This document shows, in pieces, positions 23,401 through 33,773 of a stretch of DNA of 64,000 bases; position 1 is the first letter of the stretch, and every line of letters begins with the position of its first letter. A program made the translations under genes and the position numbers. Origin of the DNA: Tetradesmus obliquus (taxonomy: Eukaryota > Chlorophyta > Chlorophyceae > Sphaeropleales > Scenedesmaceae); assembly GCA_030272155.1 (NCBI GenBank), contig CP126193.1, forward strand, positions 6,944,001 to 7,008,000, given 5' to 3'. Under the pieces are notes generated by a model. It had not been told where the DNA came from and did not search any database. It was given only the letters and a program-made list of their open reading frames with translations.

Positions 23401-24388
23401 CTGCTGTCCCTCGACCAACGCAATACAATCATCCCTGCAGCTGGTGGAAACTGACAAGCCATGGATGTGCTGAATGTCACCTGCCGGCAACCTCGGAACA
23501 AGAATTGCCAGCACATGCAACAAAGTGCCTGGACAGCCATTCTGTTGTAGCAAAGCGCGCTGCACAGGTGCAACTGCCTCAGCACGTCCTCAGCACAGTG
23601 CACTGTTGGCGAAACACAGAGCTCAAGCATGGCTTGCTATCTGGTTCCGCAGCTGCAAACCTTGCCGATGACCTAGCTTCGGCAAGATCCTCTCACCAGG
23701 ACTTGCAGAGTCAGACCGTGGGGAGAGTACTAGTCAGATATAGTAACAACCACGACGCTGTTGCCGGCTTACTCAGAGGTACAAACCTGCGGCTGCTGGT
23801 TTGCTGTTGGACTCATGCAGACAACTCAGCAACAAAAGCTCTGCTGGAAGACGCACAACAGGATGCAACCAGGCCTGTGACTGCAAGGCAGTCGCCCTGC
23901 GCCTCATCGCGCGCACTGTACAAGCGTGTGCAGCAGGGACAAAGCAGCGTCCGCAAAAACCCCTCCAGCCAGGGCAGTTGTGGGCGTCAGCTGAGCAACT
24001 GCAATGCTACTATAACACACTGATTCAGAATGTTGTACACATACACATGGTGATGCAGCGTTACTTGACTGGCGATACAACGTCACACCCTTCATAACTT
24101 GAGCACCCTCGCGGCAGCATCTTTCAGATGGCTCGCACACGCCAGACACCGCCAGCGCGCGCACCAGAGCGTATAAAACAGCCGCACCTGCACCCGCAGC
24201 CTCAAGCAGAACGAGTGCTTACTCTATAAAACACAATACCGCAACAAGGAAAACCAAACGCCACAAACAAGGCCAAGAATCTTGGCACAAGCATACAGAA
24301 AAGACAGGCTGTGCTACTCATTCACCGCACCCCAGCATCACAGCAGTTCATAGTACAAAGTGTGCGGCGTGCCGAACGCTTTTGCACC
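20450..24388. other. Intergenic region with minisatellite and flank copy
   Basis: At 20640-21070 there is a run of roughly 27-33 bp units built on GCTGCTGTGGAGGTGTGGCG. At 21620-21880 there is the counterpart of the paralogue 1 downstream block. A minus-strand open frame at 22413-22838 is listed separately. Between 22840 and 24388 I see nothing convincing; TATAAAA boxes at about 24173 and 24226 have no identified gene. Confidence 0.55.
22413..22838 (-). CDS. Possible small protein or terminal exon, unrecognised
   Basis: A 141-residue open frame on the minus strand ends in DLLRFDLNPAYALYQLRMQQ. The last 25 residues look protein-like and the frame has few low-complexity tracts. There is no clear start context, homologue or partner exon. 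It may be the last exon of a gene whose upstream exons I did not find, or a chance frame. Confidence 0.25.
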   Translation of the reverse strand: MQGPAADATCGSQSGTPTAVLSTQLLACPSTWPLVAESCRQLGWEKLFNSAGHVPHTKHLSPATLAQIPRHLALDPLCSATPAQKRPAAQLLTSRATQHQLRLPTTVLLHSQIPTAVPLQLDLLRFDLNPAYALYQLRMQQ

Positions 24389-25572
24389 TCATACTGCATA
24401 GTTCCCGGGCCGCACACCCACAGTCATCCAGCAGCCCTTGTAAGGCCCTGTATGGATGAGCTCCAAACAGAAGGTAAAGGTGAAGCGCTGCAAGCCATCA
24501 GCGCCAACATCACTAGCGCTGCTGCTGCTGCTGCTGCTGTGCCGTGTGCTTGCCAGCACCTCCACTGCCTGCACTGCCCGCTGCCCAACGCGTGTGGCCG
24601 GGAACACCTGCAGCAACAGCAAAGAGCAGCACAGCTTTAGTAGCCCGCATCAGCCAAGCGTCCTGTACTACAACCGCTACTGCACATGCTTGACCGCTAG
24701 CAAATCCCTTTGTAAAACCAGCGCTCACAAAGCTGCGATCACAAAGCTAGTAGTGCAAGCCAGCACAACAGCAACAGCAAAGCTCGCTGCTGCCAAGCAT
24801 GACTCACCATCTCGCTGCAAGCCCTCCAGGTGTCGCAGCCAAGCAGCACATCATACGGCGGCGAATGCAGCAGCTCCGAAAACTCTGCAGGCGTCAGCCA
24901 CTGCTCCTGCGCTGCCCAGCTGCGCACCCTGCTGCTGCAGCCGTCACTGATTGGACTGCTGCTCTCAGTGCCTGCAGGACTGTCGTCACCACTGCTGCTG
25001 CTGCGCCGCCTGCCTGCGAGCCTGCTGCTGGGGCGCGGGCTGCTGCCTGCTGCTTGGGGTGCTGCTGTGAGCAGGCGCTCACACTCGTACGGCTTTGCAA
25101 ACGCCAGCGCTGTGTGGACACCTGCAGTGGTGTAGGGCAGCCACAGCATACGTGATTGTGAGTGAGCGGGGTTTGTGCAAAGGACAGGACGGTTGATGCT
25201 TGCAGTGGCCTGCAAGCACTATCAGAGGCTGACCCGGAAACAGTCCCACCACCATCAAGCATGTACAGCATGCAGTTAACACACTTATCCGCTGCTGGTG
25301 CTTGCGCCTTTCTCCCCACTCCTGCATTGCACACAGGCAGCATACATGCAGCCAGGTCAAGGTCAACCCCTGCGCCGCTGTGGTTATTCTACACCATCGC
25401 AGCAACTCACCAGCATCGGGCTCTGGCCAGTCGTTTATCTGCAGCGCATCCAGCTGCGCTGCAACTGCTGCTGTGGGCGGGTCCAAGGGGCTGGGCCGGC
25501 GGTGCTGCAGTGGGGCCTTGAGTGAGAGCTGGTTGAGGTGCGCGCTGAACTCAGATGCCAGCCTGTCTCCTC
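24389..25572 (-). CDS. DUF4864-like plant/algal protein (5' exon missing)
   Basis: Exons on the minus strand at 25572-25411, 25121-24808 and 24607-24389 (stop) are in phase. Key segments are AAVAAQLDALQINDWPEPDA, GVHTALAFAKPYECERLL, WLTPAEFSELLHSPPYDVLL and a C-terminal FTFTFCLELIHTGPYKGCWM. The order (short helix with N-D-W-P, a G-V-x-T-A-F segment, F-x-x-LL-x-x-PPY, then a strand ending GCWM) resembles DUF4864 proteins of plants and bacteria, from memory of the family. Function is unknown; the fold is thought to be NTF2-like. A Ser/Arg-rich insert separates the first two motifs, and a poly-Ser run precedes the last. The first coding exon lies above 25572 and was not found. A decoy copy of the first visible acceptor lies at 25697. 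Confidence 0.6.
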
Positions 25573-25790
25573 CTGCACCTGCTTGCAGGACAGGCCAGAA
25601 ACGGAAGAGACAGCACCAGGACCAGAGTCAGCAGGCAAGACAGCAGGTGAGAGCTGGTTGAGGTGCGCGCTGAACTCGGATGCAAGGCTGTCTCCTCCTG
25701 CACCTGCTTGCAGGAAAGCAGGTGGGTGATCGTACATGGCGAGAACAACAGGCAGCAGCAGGAGTCAGCAGGCAAAACGACAGGTGGTTT
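25520..25790 (-). repeat. Duplicated acceptor plus partial exon, DUF4864-like gene
   Basis: The minus-strand block from the acceptor (GGTGCAG|GAGGAGACAG) through ASEFSAHLNQLS occurs twice, with exon starts at 25697 and 25572 (125 bp apart). The upstream copy breaks off after CTCTCA; the downstream copy continues into the full exon. A third, shorter similarity (AGTCAGCAGGCAA) lies near 25762. Confidence 0.8.
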
Positions 25791-26769
25791 ATCATGGCAT
25801 AAGCTAAGTGGGATTCAATGCGTCTTGGTTGATGCTGTTGGGCGCAAGAGTGCAGCAGTTGCCTTGCAGCGTGCGCGTAATCTGTTGCTTGGTGAATGCA
25901 CGTGGCGGGCTGCACAGTGCACAGCTGCATGTGGCTGCTGTGCAGCGTCTGTGTTGACTCCAGTGATGCATATTACGGTACCAAGCCTGAATACAGGTGG
26001 AGAATGCAACTGCTGCAGTTGACGTGTTCTCAGGTGCTCCAGTGGCTGACCATTCCTGCTGTGAAACTGCCAGCAGATTCAGCAGCGCATTTGCAGCATG
26101 CTGGTGCAGCATGCGCCCACCTTCAAAACTGAAGTGTTGTGACTGGATTCTGCACTGTTGTGATCTGCGTGGATGTCTGAATGCTGGTTGCAATGGCCTG
26201 CAATGCTGCTGCACTGGGGCGGGCACATGCACAGCAGCAGGGCCACTGCTCTGGCGTAGCCTGCTCATCCCCGGCTGGCTGTGCTGCTGATGCATGCCGT
26301 AAAGTGATAGGGTCTGTTGTGAGCCGGCTTGAGAAGCCAGCGAGCCTAGCGATGGGACCGTAAGCGTCAACAGAACCGGGAAACAAGGCTGTTCGTAGTG
26401 GACAGTAGGCCGAGCAAGTCTCGAAGGGGTAACAGAACGTGTGCACGAACCATGGTTGCACGTGTGCTTATGATGCAAGAGAAAAGGCGCTACATGCCAG
26501 AGCCAAGGACATGACTGTCACCTCGAAACGCGATACAGTGCCCTGATCCTGCCGTGATCATCAGCCTCGATCATCATGCTACGCAGCATGAATGTGCTTG
26601 TGTTGTATTTTCACGCGTGCAGAAGTCGGAAAGTCATAATCGCACTGCTGCTCTCTGCACACCGTTGCCCTGCTGTGCACCCTGCCACCTAGCCTCACGC
26701 CCTTGTAACGCAAAATCAAGCTCTTCACTGCATTTGATTGATTGTGAGCTGCAGCATGGTGGCTGGACA
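25573..26769. other. Divergent intergenic region, DUF4864-like gene and ENY2
   Basis: It should contain the 5' exon and promoter of the minus-strand gene and the ENY2 promoter. No specific element was recognised beyond the repeat at 25520-25790. Confidence 0.5.
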
Positions 26770-27683
26770 ATGAGTGCAAAAGACAGCACTGCAGAAGGCC
26801 TGGAGCAGAAGATACGCCATCAGGTCAGGCCAGCATCTGCAGGAGCCTGCAGTACTCTCCTGATAACCCTCAGCAACACAGAGCCTGACTCATCTTTCAG
26901 TAGCAATGTATGCTGGACACCGCAGCAAATCACCGAAGGCTATGACTTCCAGTAACTCAGCTGCAGCCGTTGGCAGCAGACTTGTGTCGCTCAAGCAAGC
27001 CACATATGCGACTCCAGTAGTCATGTTGCGAGCATGTATCATCTTAATAGACCTCTGAGCACATGTTCTAGTCCTGCAATCCGCCTGCGCAGCTCATGTC
27101 GTTTGCAAGCCTGCAGCAGCTGGTAGCACAGAAATGCTGACTCCTTGTCTTGCAAACCAACTTGCTGACTGTAGCTCATCAAATCGGGCGAGCGTGAGCG
27201 CTTGAAGCAGCTGCTGCGGGAAAAGCTGACAGAGTGCGGCTGGAGGGACGAGGTCAAGCAGCGCTGCCGTGGTGGGCGTGCAGCTGCAGCAGCCCCAGCA
27301 GAAGCCGCAGCAGTCAAGTCGAGCAGAGCGGCACCTGCAGCACCATAGCAGCATGCTTTGTGTTGTATGTAAATGTTACTGGCCACCTTGCTCGATACTG
27401 TTCTGCTTGCATCCGCCAGTCCAGCACAACACACAGCTGCAACAGCAGAGGTCGCAGGGCACCCCTCACCTGCTGCACTGCCTCATGTTGCCTGCTTGCG
27501 CTTCGTGTGCCTGCCTTCACACACACAGAGTACATTCAAGCGCGGGGGCATGACAATGTGACAGCAGAGGAGCTGGTGCGGTTCATCCGGCCAGAGGGCC
27601 GCGCAGCAGTGCCAGACAACATCAAGGCAGAGCTGCTCACGCGCATCAAGACGTTCATACTCGCACTCAGCTCGCAGAGCTGA
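26770..27683 (+). CDS. ENY2: ENY2/Sus1, SAGA and TREX-2 subunit
   Basis: ENY2 is a small all-helical nuclear protein. It joins the SAGA deubiquitinase module and the TREX-2 mRNA-export complex, linking transcription to export. Three exons, 26770-26823, 27175-27271 and 27529-27683, encode exactly 101 residues, the same length as the human protein. Residues 1-18 are [18 protein letters not shown]. Exon 2 gives [20 protein letters not shown] then [11 protein letters not shown], matching the family's GERERLKELLR..ECGWRDEL core. Exon 3 gives [20 protein letters not shown] and [17 protein letters not shown], matching the C-terminal helices. The first donor is GTCAGG, weaker than the usual GTGAG of this genome. 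The gene ends only 192 bp before the RMC1 start codon. Confidence 0.95.
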
Positions 27684-27692
27684 GCTGAGTCA

Positions 27693-27778
27693 GCTTGCAG
27701 GACTCGCAGGACAGCTTGCAGGACAGCTTGCAGGACAGCTTGCAGGACACCTAGCAGGACAGCTAGCAGGACTGCAGC
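27693..27778. repeat. 12-bp minisatellite between ENY2 and RMC1
   Basis: About seven imperfect copies of GACAGCTTGCAG lie in the 192-bp gap between the ENY2 stop and the RMC1 ATG. The spacer must hold the ENY2 3' UTR and the RMC1 promoter/5' UTR, so the repeat sits in a functionally constrained place. Confidence 0.85.
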
Positions 27779-27875
27779 TGTGCTATCGCACTCAGCTGCC
27801 GTACAGCTGAGACAGCAGGTGCCAGTGTCAGAGCACATCACACGAAACAAGCGGCAGCGGCAAAAGCAGCACAAA

Positions 27876-30800
27876 ATGGCATCCACTGGTGCTGGCGACA
27901 TTGCGCATGTGTACTTGCTGGAGCTGGGACCTGACATCGGTCATGAAGAAGTGGAGTTTGTGACGTATGATGACGCCACGCAGCAGCTGCTGGTGGTGAA
28001 AGGAGGCCATGTGTTTGCGTACGATGTGAGCAAAGGGCCAGCGGGCCACAGCAGCCTCAAGTGGATGTACCCGCTGCAGGTGGGTTGGAAGTGTGGTCTG
28101 TGTAATGGACTGATCTTCACTGTTTTGCAATCGTTTGATGCTTGCTGTTGGTAAGCAGAGTTGGGTTTGGCGCTATGTGCTGCATGCGACGCTATGCTGA
28201 TGACCAGTCATCGTGTTACTGAAGCAAACTGTACAATGGTATGGCCGCAATGCAGTGCAGCGCCGTGCGCACCTGCCTGGCTGCCTATGCACCCTCACAT
28301 GTTCTTGCAGGAAGTGCCGCCGATGATTGCGCTGCGGCCGTCACTCGACAAACGGCTGCTGGCGGTGCAGCGCAGCGCCGTCCTCACCTGCATGGCTGCC
28401 TGTGCAACATATCTGCATGTTGTTGCTTGCAGGAAGGGCCGCCGGTGATCGCGCTGCGGCCGGCACTCGACAACCGGCTGCTCCCAATACAGCACACCAA
28501 TGTTCTCATTGCCTGACTGCCTGTGCAACATATCTGCATGTTGTTGCTTGCAGGAAGGGCCGCCGGTTATCGCGCTGCGGCCCTCACTTGACAACCGGCT
28601 GCTTGCAGTGCAGCGCAGCGCGGCCATGCTGGAGCTGGTTGACCTGGCCAGCGGGCTGTGCTTTGTGCACAGCATACACAAGGGCCGGGGCGACATCCTG
28701 TGCTTCTTTTTCACTGACGCGCCAGACACGGACATGGTCATCGTGACGAGCCGGGCAGTGGAGCTGAACCAGTTTGCTGCCAAGTGAGCGGGCTGAGGCT
28801 GGGTGGCAGCTGCTGTTGCTGAGGCTGACGTGTTGAATAGCAGCGATCGGCTGCTTGCAAGTGCGTGCTGAGATGAGTGCGTGTGTGGGAGGTGGAAGGA
28901 TGCCGGTGGCTGCTGAGTGTGCGATGCTCTGCTGCGCTTTTGTCCTGTGTCTCAGCTGCTGCATGTCCCACACAGTTGAGCATGCACAATTGCACTAGCT
29001 GTTCGGCTGTAGAACAACAGTCTCCTGTTATATCATTGCTACTACCACATTCCGAATTCGTCTCTCTGCTGACCTGCTGCGTCCGACTGTGTTTTGTGCC
29101 CATGCGCCGTGCATGCGCAGGCGCCAGGGCCTACGCTGCCGCGAGCGCGTGCGCTGCAGCAACGCCTGGGCGCTGTACACGCACGAGACGCGCATGGCGC
29201 TTATCGGCTCTGCCACGCCGCCTCAGTCTGCGCTGGCCGCGTGGCAGTTTGCCAGCCACGGCATTACGCAGCTGCCGCTGTTTGAGCTGCAGGTGAGCGG
29301 CTGGGGCTGCTAGCATGCACGCAGCAGCACGTCAGAGTCTCGTGTTTTGGCCAGAGGCCTTCCTGCAGTGCATTGCTTGTTGGCGGATATGTTAATCGTA
29401 TAGCCGCCGGTCCTATCACCTGACCCCCCCTGGGAGGGGTGATATCAGCGCCACCCCCAATCAACCCCCGAGGGGTGATATCACCACCCGTGATGAGTCA
29501 TCATGGATATGTTGCCTACAGCAGCTCTTGCATGCAGCAGCATGCCGATGACTGTGTTGTGGCCTGAAGCCTTCCTGCAGTACGTGTTTCGCCATGCTTG
29601 TTGATGTCTTTCAGAGCGGCTTGCAACTGGTTCCTGCAATGCCGTGTGCTTGCAGGGCCCTTTGCCAGCGTCTGCTGCGGTGCGGCAGTTCCTGCCACCC
29701 ACGAGCCCCTACCAGCAGCAGCCGCTGCCCCCTGCTGCACCATCTCCCACACCAGCAGCTGGCGCAGGCCTCGCTGCTGGCACTGCCGCGGTAGCAGCGC
29801 AGCAGCAGCAGCAGCAGGAGCGCTCTGCTGCTGCCGGCGGCTCGGGGCATGCGCACAGGAACCTAAGCCCTGAGTGCATCTGGCTGTTGAAGATGTACGG
29901 GCGCGTGTATCTGGCGCATGCGGATGCAGCTGCCAGCAGGCTAGAGCTGTACCGCTTCTACACGGACACTATCATCCTGCAGCATGTGTATGAGCTGGTG
30001 TCGCCAAAGGTGAGGGCCACAAGCATTCCGGATTTTGCCTGAACCCCTGAAGATAATCTCTGCCCTGAACAAATACTCATTGGCGGGCTTGGACAAATCG
30101 CTGCTGTAATAGCTGTACAACCACTCTTGCTGGCCAATCGTTGACGAGCGTTTTGTGTGTTCCGCAACTCTTGATGTTACACGTTGTGCCCTGCAGGTGC
30201 AGCTGAGCGTCTTGGACAACACGCTGTGTGTCTGCTTCTGTTGGCTGCACAGCCAATGCAATATGCATTTCATTGTTGTACTTGCATGGCAGCACGTCGG
30301 TATCATGATGTGCATGATACTCTCTTTCAATTGCACTTCAGCTTTCTGCGTGCCGGCTGGCTCTTACATCAATATATGCAACACCACCATGCAACACACC
30401 GCTCTGCAGGTGCAGCTGAGTGTCGTGGACAATACGCTGCTGGTGCACCACCTGGACACCTCAGTGGTCATGCTGCATGACGTGGCCCTGGCACTGCCAG
30501 CCAGCAGCCAGCTCGCCAACCCGCTGCCGCTGCGGCGGCTGCAGCTGCTGCCGCCAGAGCTGGCAGCAGCAGCGCTCGACGCAGATCAAGGTCCAGTCGA
30601 TGCTGCTGCGGCCAGCAGCAGCAGCAGTAGCAGCCTGAGCAGGGCTGGCAGCCGCACGCTGCTCGTGCCTGGAAGCAGCAGCGTCACAGCTGCAGCAGCA
30701 GCAGCAGCTGCAGCAGCTGGTGAGGCTGGTGGAGAGGTGTATGAGGCAAGCGAGGCGTCACATGCTGCCAGCTGGCGCTACTTCATGCCTGGTATGATCC

Positions 30801-33023
30801 TGGATGTGGCCAGCAAGGCCATCGGCAGGCTGCAGCTGGACTTGCAGGTGCGCTAGCTGTACCAGCAGAACACGGGTGTTAACATGTCGTCATGAGAAGT
30901 TTCCAGCTTGTTTGGTCAAGTTGTTGTGTCGCCAGGCCATCGGCAGGCTGTAGCTGCACCTACAGGTGCGCGAATGATGTCAGCATGCGTGTAAAAGCAA
31001 AACGGGCCCGTTGACTGCAGTTGCGACACCGTTGTGAGTCTGTGGTCACACCTGTTGTGCCGTCAAGCGCTGTGTACTTGTGGCACCTGCCTGTTCATGA
31101 CAGCGTACAGTGGTGCGTGCATCGTATCTATCCTGCAGCCAGCCTTGATTCAACGACCAAATAATGTCTTCTCGCGCGCTCCTGCAAGCATGCTGTCGGC
31201 CCTGACCCACCGGGATCTCTTCGTAATTGCTGACTCAAGTTCTGCTTTCACGTCCTGCAGGCCATCGCGGACTCCGCAGGCGACTGGCCGGCCCTGGTGG
31301 GCTTCCTGCAGCGCCGCAACGCGCTGCCGCCCGCCGCGCCGCTATCAGCGCAGCCGCGGCAGCTGCTGGTGGGCGTGGCGCGCACAGCACTCACGGAGCG
31401 GCTCAGCCTGGCCACAGTGCGGCTCATCTTTGACCGGCTGCTGCAGGTGGGCGGTGTGCACGCCTCGATAACAAGCAGCGCACATGACCTGTTCAGCAGC
31501 TTGGGGCTGTATTGGTGGCTACATGTGGGTGCAGTGCTGTTGTGGGTTTGTGTCGTCTGCCACATGCATGAGGCACATCACAGATGCTCAGTTCTCCTCG
31601 TGAGGGACCAGCAGTGGCATGTTGATTCACTGCTGACGTGTGGGTTGCTGGTGCGGCTGCATTGCAGGCTTACGCAGATGCTATGGCCCGAGCAGCAGCC
31701 AGCAGCAGCAGCAGCAGTGCCACAGGCGCAACAACAACAACCAGCGCCGCCGCAGCAGCAGCGCCTGCATCAGCTGCGCCTGCTTCTGCCACTGGCAGCG
31801 GCGCTGCTGCTGCTGCAGCAGCAGGCTTGCCGGTGCCGCTGCTGGCTGTGCCTGCAGTGACTGTCATAACGCCCAACGAGCTTGCGCGTGACCTGTTCCA
31901 GTGGGTGCATGATGAAGAAGTGGTGGATGCACTGTACCTGCAGGTGAGCCGGCAGCAGCAGCAGCAGCAGTAACGGCAGCAGCATGTTTTACACATGGAT
32001 CTTCAGGCTGTGTGCCAGTGCATTGCCGCATACCTGGTTGGCGTGCGAGAGTTAGCGCTGCCATGGTCTCCACTGCTTGAAAGCCCTGGTGTTTGCATTG
32101 AGGCCCGGTCACGCAGCCTGCGCAATGTACAGTTGTTAGTCCGCGGTCGGCTGCTGCCGGCGGCACATTGCTACTGCTTTTTGCTCAGCTCACACTGTTG
32201 CTGCTGCTCCTGCTGCTTCGCTGCACACGCACGAGCGCAGGCCGTGGTGAGCGAGTACTGCGCAGCCTCAGACGCCGTCGGAGTGGTGCCGCCTGCCTAT
32301 CTGCAGCTGCTGGCAGTCGACCTGCTGCTGCAGCAGGAGCAGCACTACCAAGCAGTACAGCTGCTGTACAGCCAGCCGAGCTGCGGCTCCAGTCAGCTTG
32401 CTCAGCACTTGCTGGAAGTTGCAAGCAGCAGAGATGGAGCCTTGGGCTTAGCAGCAGCAGCAGCTGGCGTGGCAGGGCACGCTGGCGGGAGCGCAAATGA
32501 TTCAAGCGGCAGTGCAGGCAGCGACGTAGTAGCAGCAGCAGCAGCAGCTGGTGATGCTGCTGCAGGGCTGGCTGGGCCTTTGCTGCAGCGGCAGAGTGTG
32601 TATGACAGCAGCCCGGGTGCTGCCATGGCTTTGGCTCTCGCAATGGATATGATGGGCCGCCAGGCTGTGCCAGAGCTGCGTGCCGTGTCTGGCAGCAGCA
32701 GCAGCAGCAGCGCAACAAGTGCAAGCGCAGCCGCCACAGCAGCAGGTGGTGCTGCTGGTGCTGGCGGGAAAGTCTGCACGGCGGCACTCGTGCGGCAGCT
32801 GCTCAGCACAGGGCAGGTGCTGCATGCGGCGCGGCTGGCGCGCACTGCGGGCGGCGTGGCGGCTGTCGGTGTGCCTGCGAGCACTTTCCTGCAAGTTGCA
32901 GCCGCCAGCGGGGATGCGGGCGCGTTTGCTGCAGTGTACAGGGTGATGCGGCCACACCTGGTGGGCACTTGGCCTGACTTCAGCGCTGCGCGTGCTCACT
33001 TCTGGGGCACAACCGCTGCATAG
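27876..33023 (+). CDS. RMC1: RMC1/Mic1-like regulator of the MON1-CCZ1 complex
   Basis: RMC1 (Mic1, human C18orf8) is a subunit of the MON1-CCZ1 guanine-nucleotide exchange complex that activates Rab7 on late endosomes. Eight exons are in phase: 27876-28079, 28554-28783, 29121-29292, 29656-30009, 30410-30847, 31261-31446, 31668-31943 and 32241-33023, giving 880 residues. N-terminal beta-propeller segments include VEFVTYDDATQQLLVVKGGH and RLLAVQRSAAMLELVDL. VVDNTLLVHHLDTSVVMLHD matches the family's NVVDNLVVVHHQDT. The C-terminal Mic1 helical region runs from AIADSAGDWPALVGFLQRRN through ELARDLFQWVHDEEVVDALY to FLQVAAASGDAGAFAAVYRV. The human protein is 657 residues; the excess is poly-Ala/Ser/Gln inserts. 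ATG 27876 was chosen because the homologous region starts right after it. Introns 1, 4 and 5 carry duplicated splice junctions. Confidence 0.9.
28240..28625 (+). repeat. Decoy acceptors of RMC1 exon 2
   Basis: The acceptor (GTTGCTTGCAG) plus the first about 70 bases of exon 2 (encoding EGPPVIALRPSLDNRLLAVQ) occurs at 28311, 28433 and 28554, spaced 122 and 121 bp. A fourth remnant (GCGCCGTGCGCACCTGCCTG) is at about 28258. Only the copy at 28554 continues into the full exon. The first copy encodes EVPPMIALRPSLDKRLLAVQ and is the most diverged. Confidence 0.9.
29400..29495. repeat. GGGGTGATATCA repeats in RMC1 intron 3
   Basis: Two direct copies of GAGGGGTGATATCA lie at about 29432 and 29471; the second extends into the palindrome GGTGATATCACC. 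Short C-runs flank both. Adjacent sequence (GGATATGTT and CCTTCCTGCAGT) is also repeated at about 29385/29512 and 29359/29570, so the intron arose partly by local duplication. Confidence 0.6.
30185..30450 (+). repeat. Duplicated acceptor of RMC1 exon 5
   Basis: CTGCAG|GTGCAGCTGAG plus downstream exon bases (VQLSVxDNTL) occurs with exon starts at 30197 and 30410, 213 bp apart. The first copy diverges after about 35 exon bases; the second is the functional one. Confidence 0.85.
30810..30975 (+). repeat. Duplicated donor end of RMC1 exon 5
   Basis: The exon end GCCATCGGCAGGCTG..CAG|GTGCGC occurs with exon-end positions 30847 (functional) and 30965, 118 bp apart. The second copy has acquired an in-frame TAG (GGCTGTAGCTG), showing that it is not under coding constraint. 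Confidence 0.8.
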
Positions 33024-33773
33024 ATGAAGGATGTTACGGTTGATACTTGGGGTGCTGCAGTGGTGTGGGATGCGTGTGGGTTTGAGGTGTGGTGACAACT
33101 TGAGGGCTGGGCAGCTCAGCATGAGTTTGAATCATGCAGGCAGTGTTGTGGCTGCTCCGCTGGCGGTGCGGTTTTACAGGATTAATCTGGCTTCTGCGTT
33201 CCAGCCTCTGAACTGGACTTGCTGATTTAAGGCAGGTTGCTGCCACAGTGCAGGAGGGGGCTGTTGTCAGGGTTGCGTTTCACGCTGTGAAAAGCGGCTG
33301 AGCAGTGGTAGATGGTGACTGTGGTGTAGACAGTTTTGACGGAACGGTGTACGTACCATGTACATACAAAACGGCTGTGCAGCACCCATGCATACTGTCA
33401 TCCCCGTTGGTGTGTGCAGGGTCGTCTCTGGTAACCTGCTGTGCCCCACAACCCTACTGCCAGTGATGGGACTTTAGCGATGCCATTACGAAGAATCCTG
33501 GATTCCATACGGACTTCAACAACAAGGAAGCAGGAAACAGCATTGAATCAAGGCGATACACCTCAGGCCGGCTTGCCAGTTGTGAACTGCTGCGATCAAG
33601 ACGTTTTCGACCTGTTTCGCTGCAGACATAGCCCGGAAACGGTCATACTGTAATGGGGATAGTAGGCAGCAAAGATGAAGCAGGCAAAGTGATTCTGGGC
33701 AACTTGCCCCCTGGGTTCCTGGACAAAAAGGTGCAGCCTGACTGCACTGCTGGTGTCTGCATCAGCACCCGGC
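33024..33773. other. Intergenic region after RMC1
   Basis: It should hold the RMC1 3' UTR and the promoter of the next gene. A TGTAA motif, the common green-algal polyadenylation signal, lies at about 33649. Nothing else was recognised. Confidence 0.45.

Noticed and set aside
24165-24235. Promoter at two TATAAAA motifs
   Set aside because: No gene start was found downstream on the plus strand; such AT-rich words are common in intergenic DNA.
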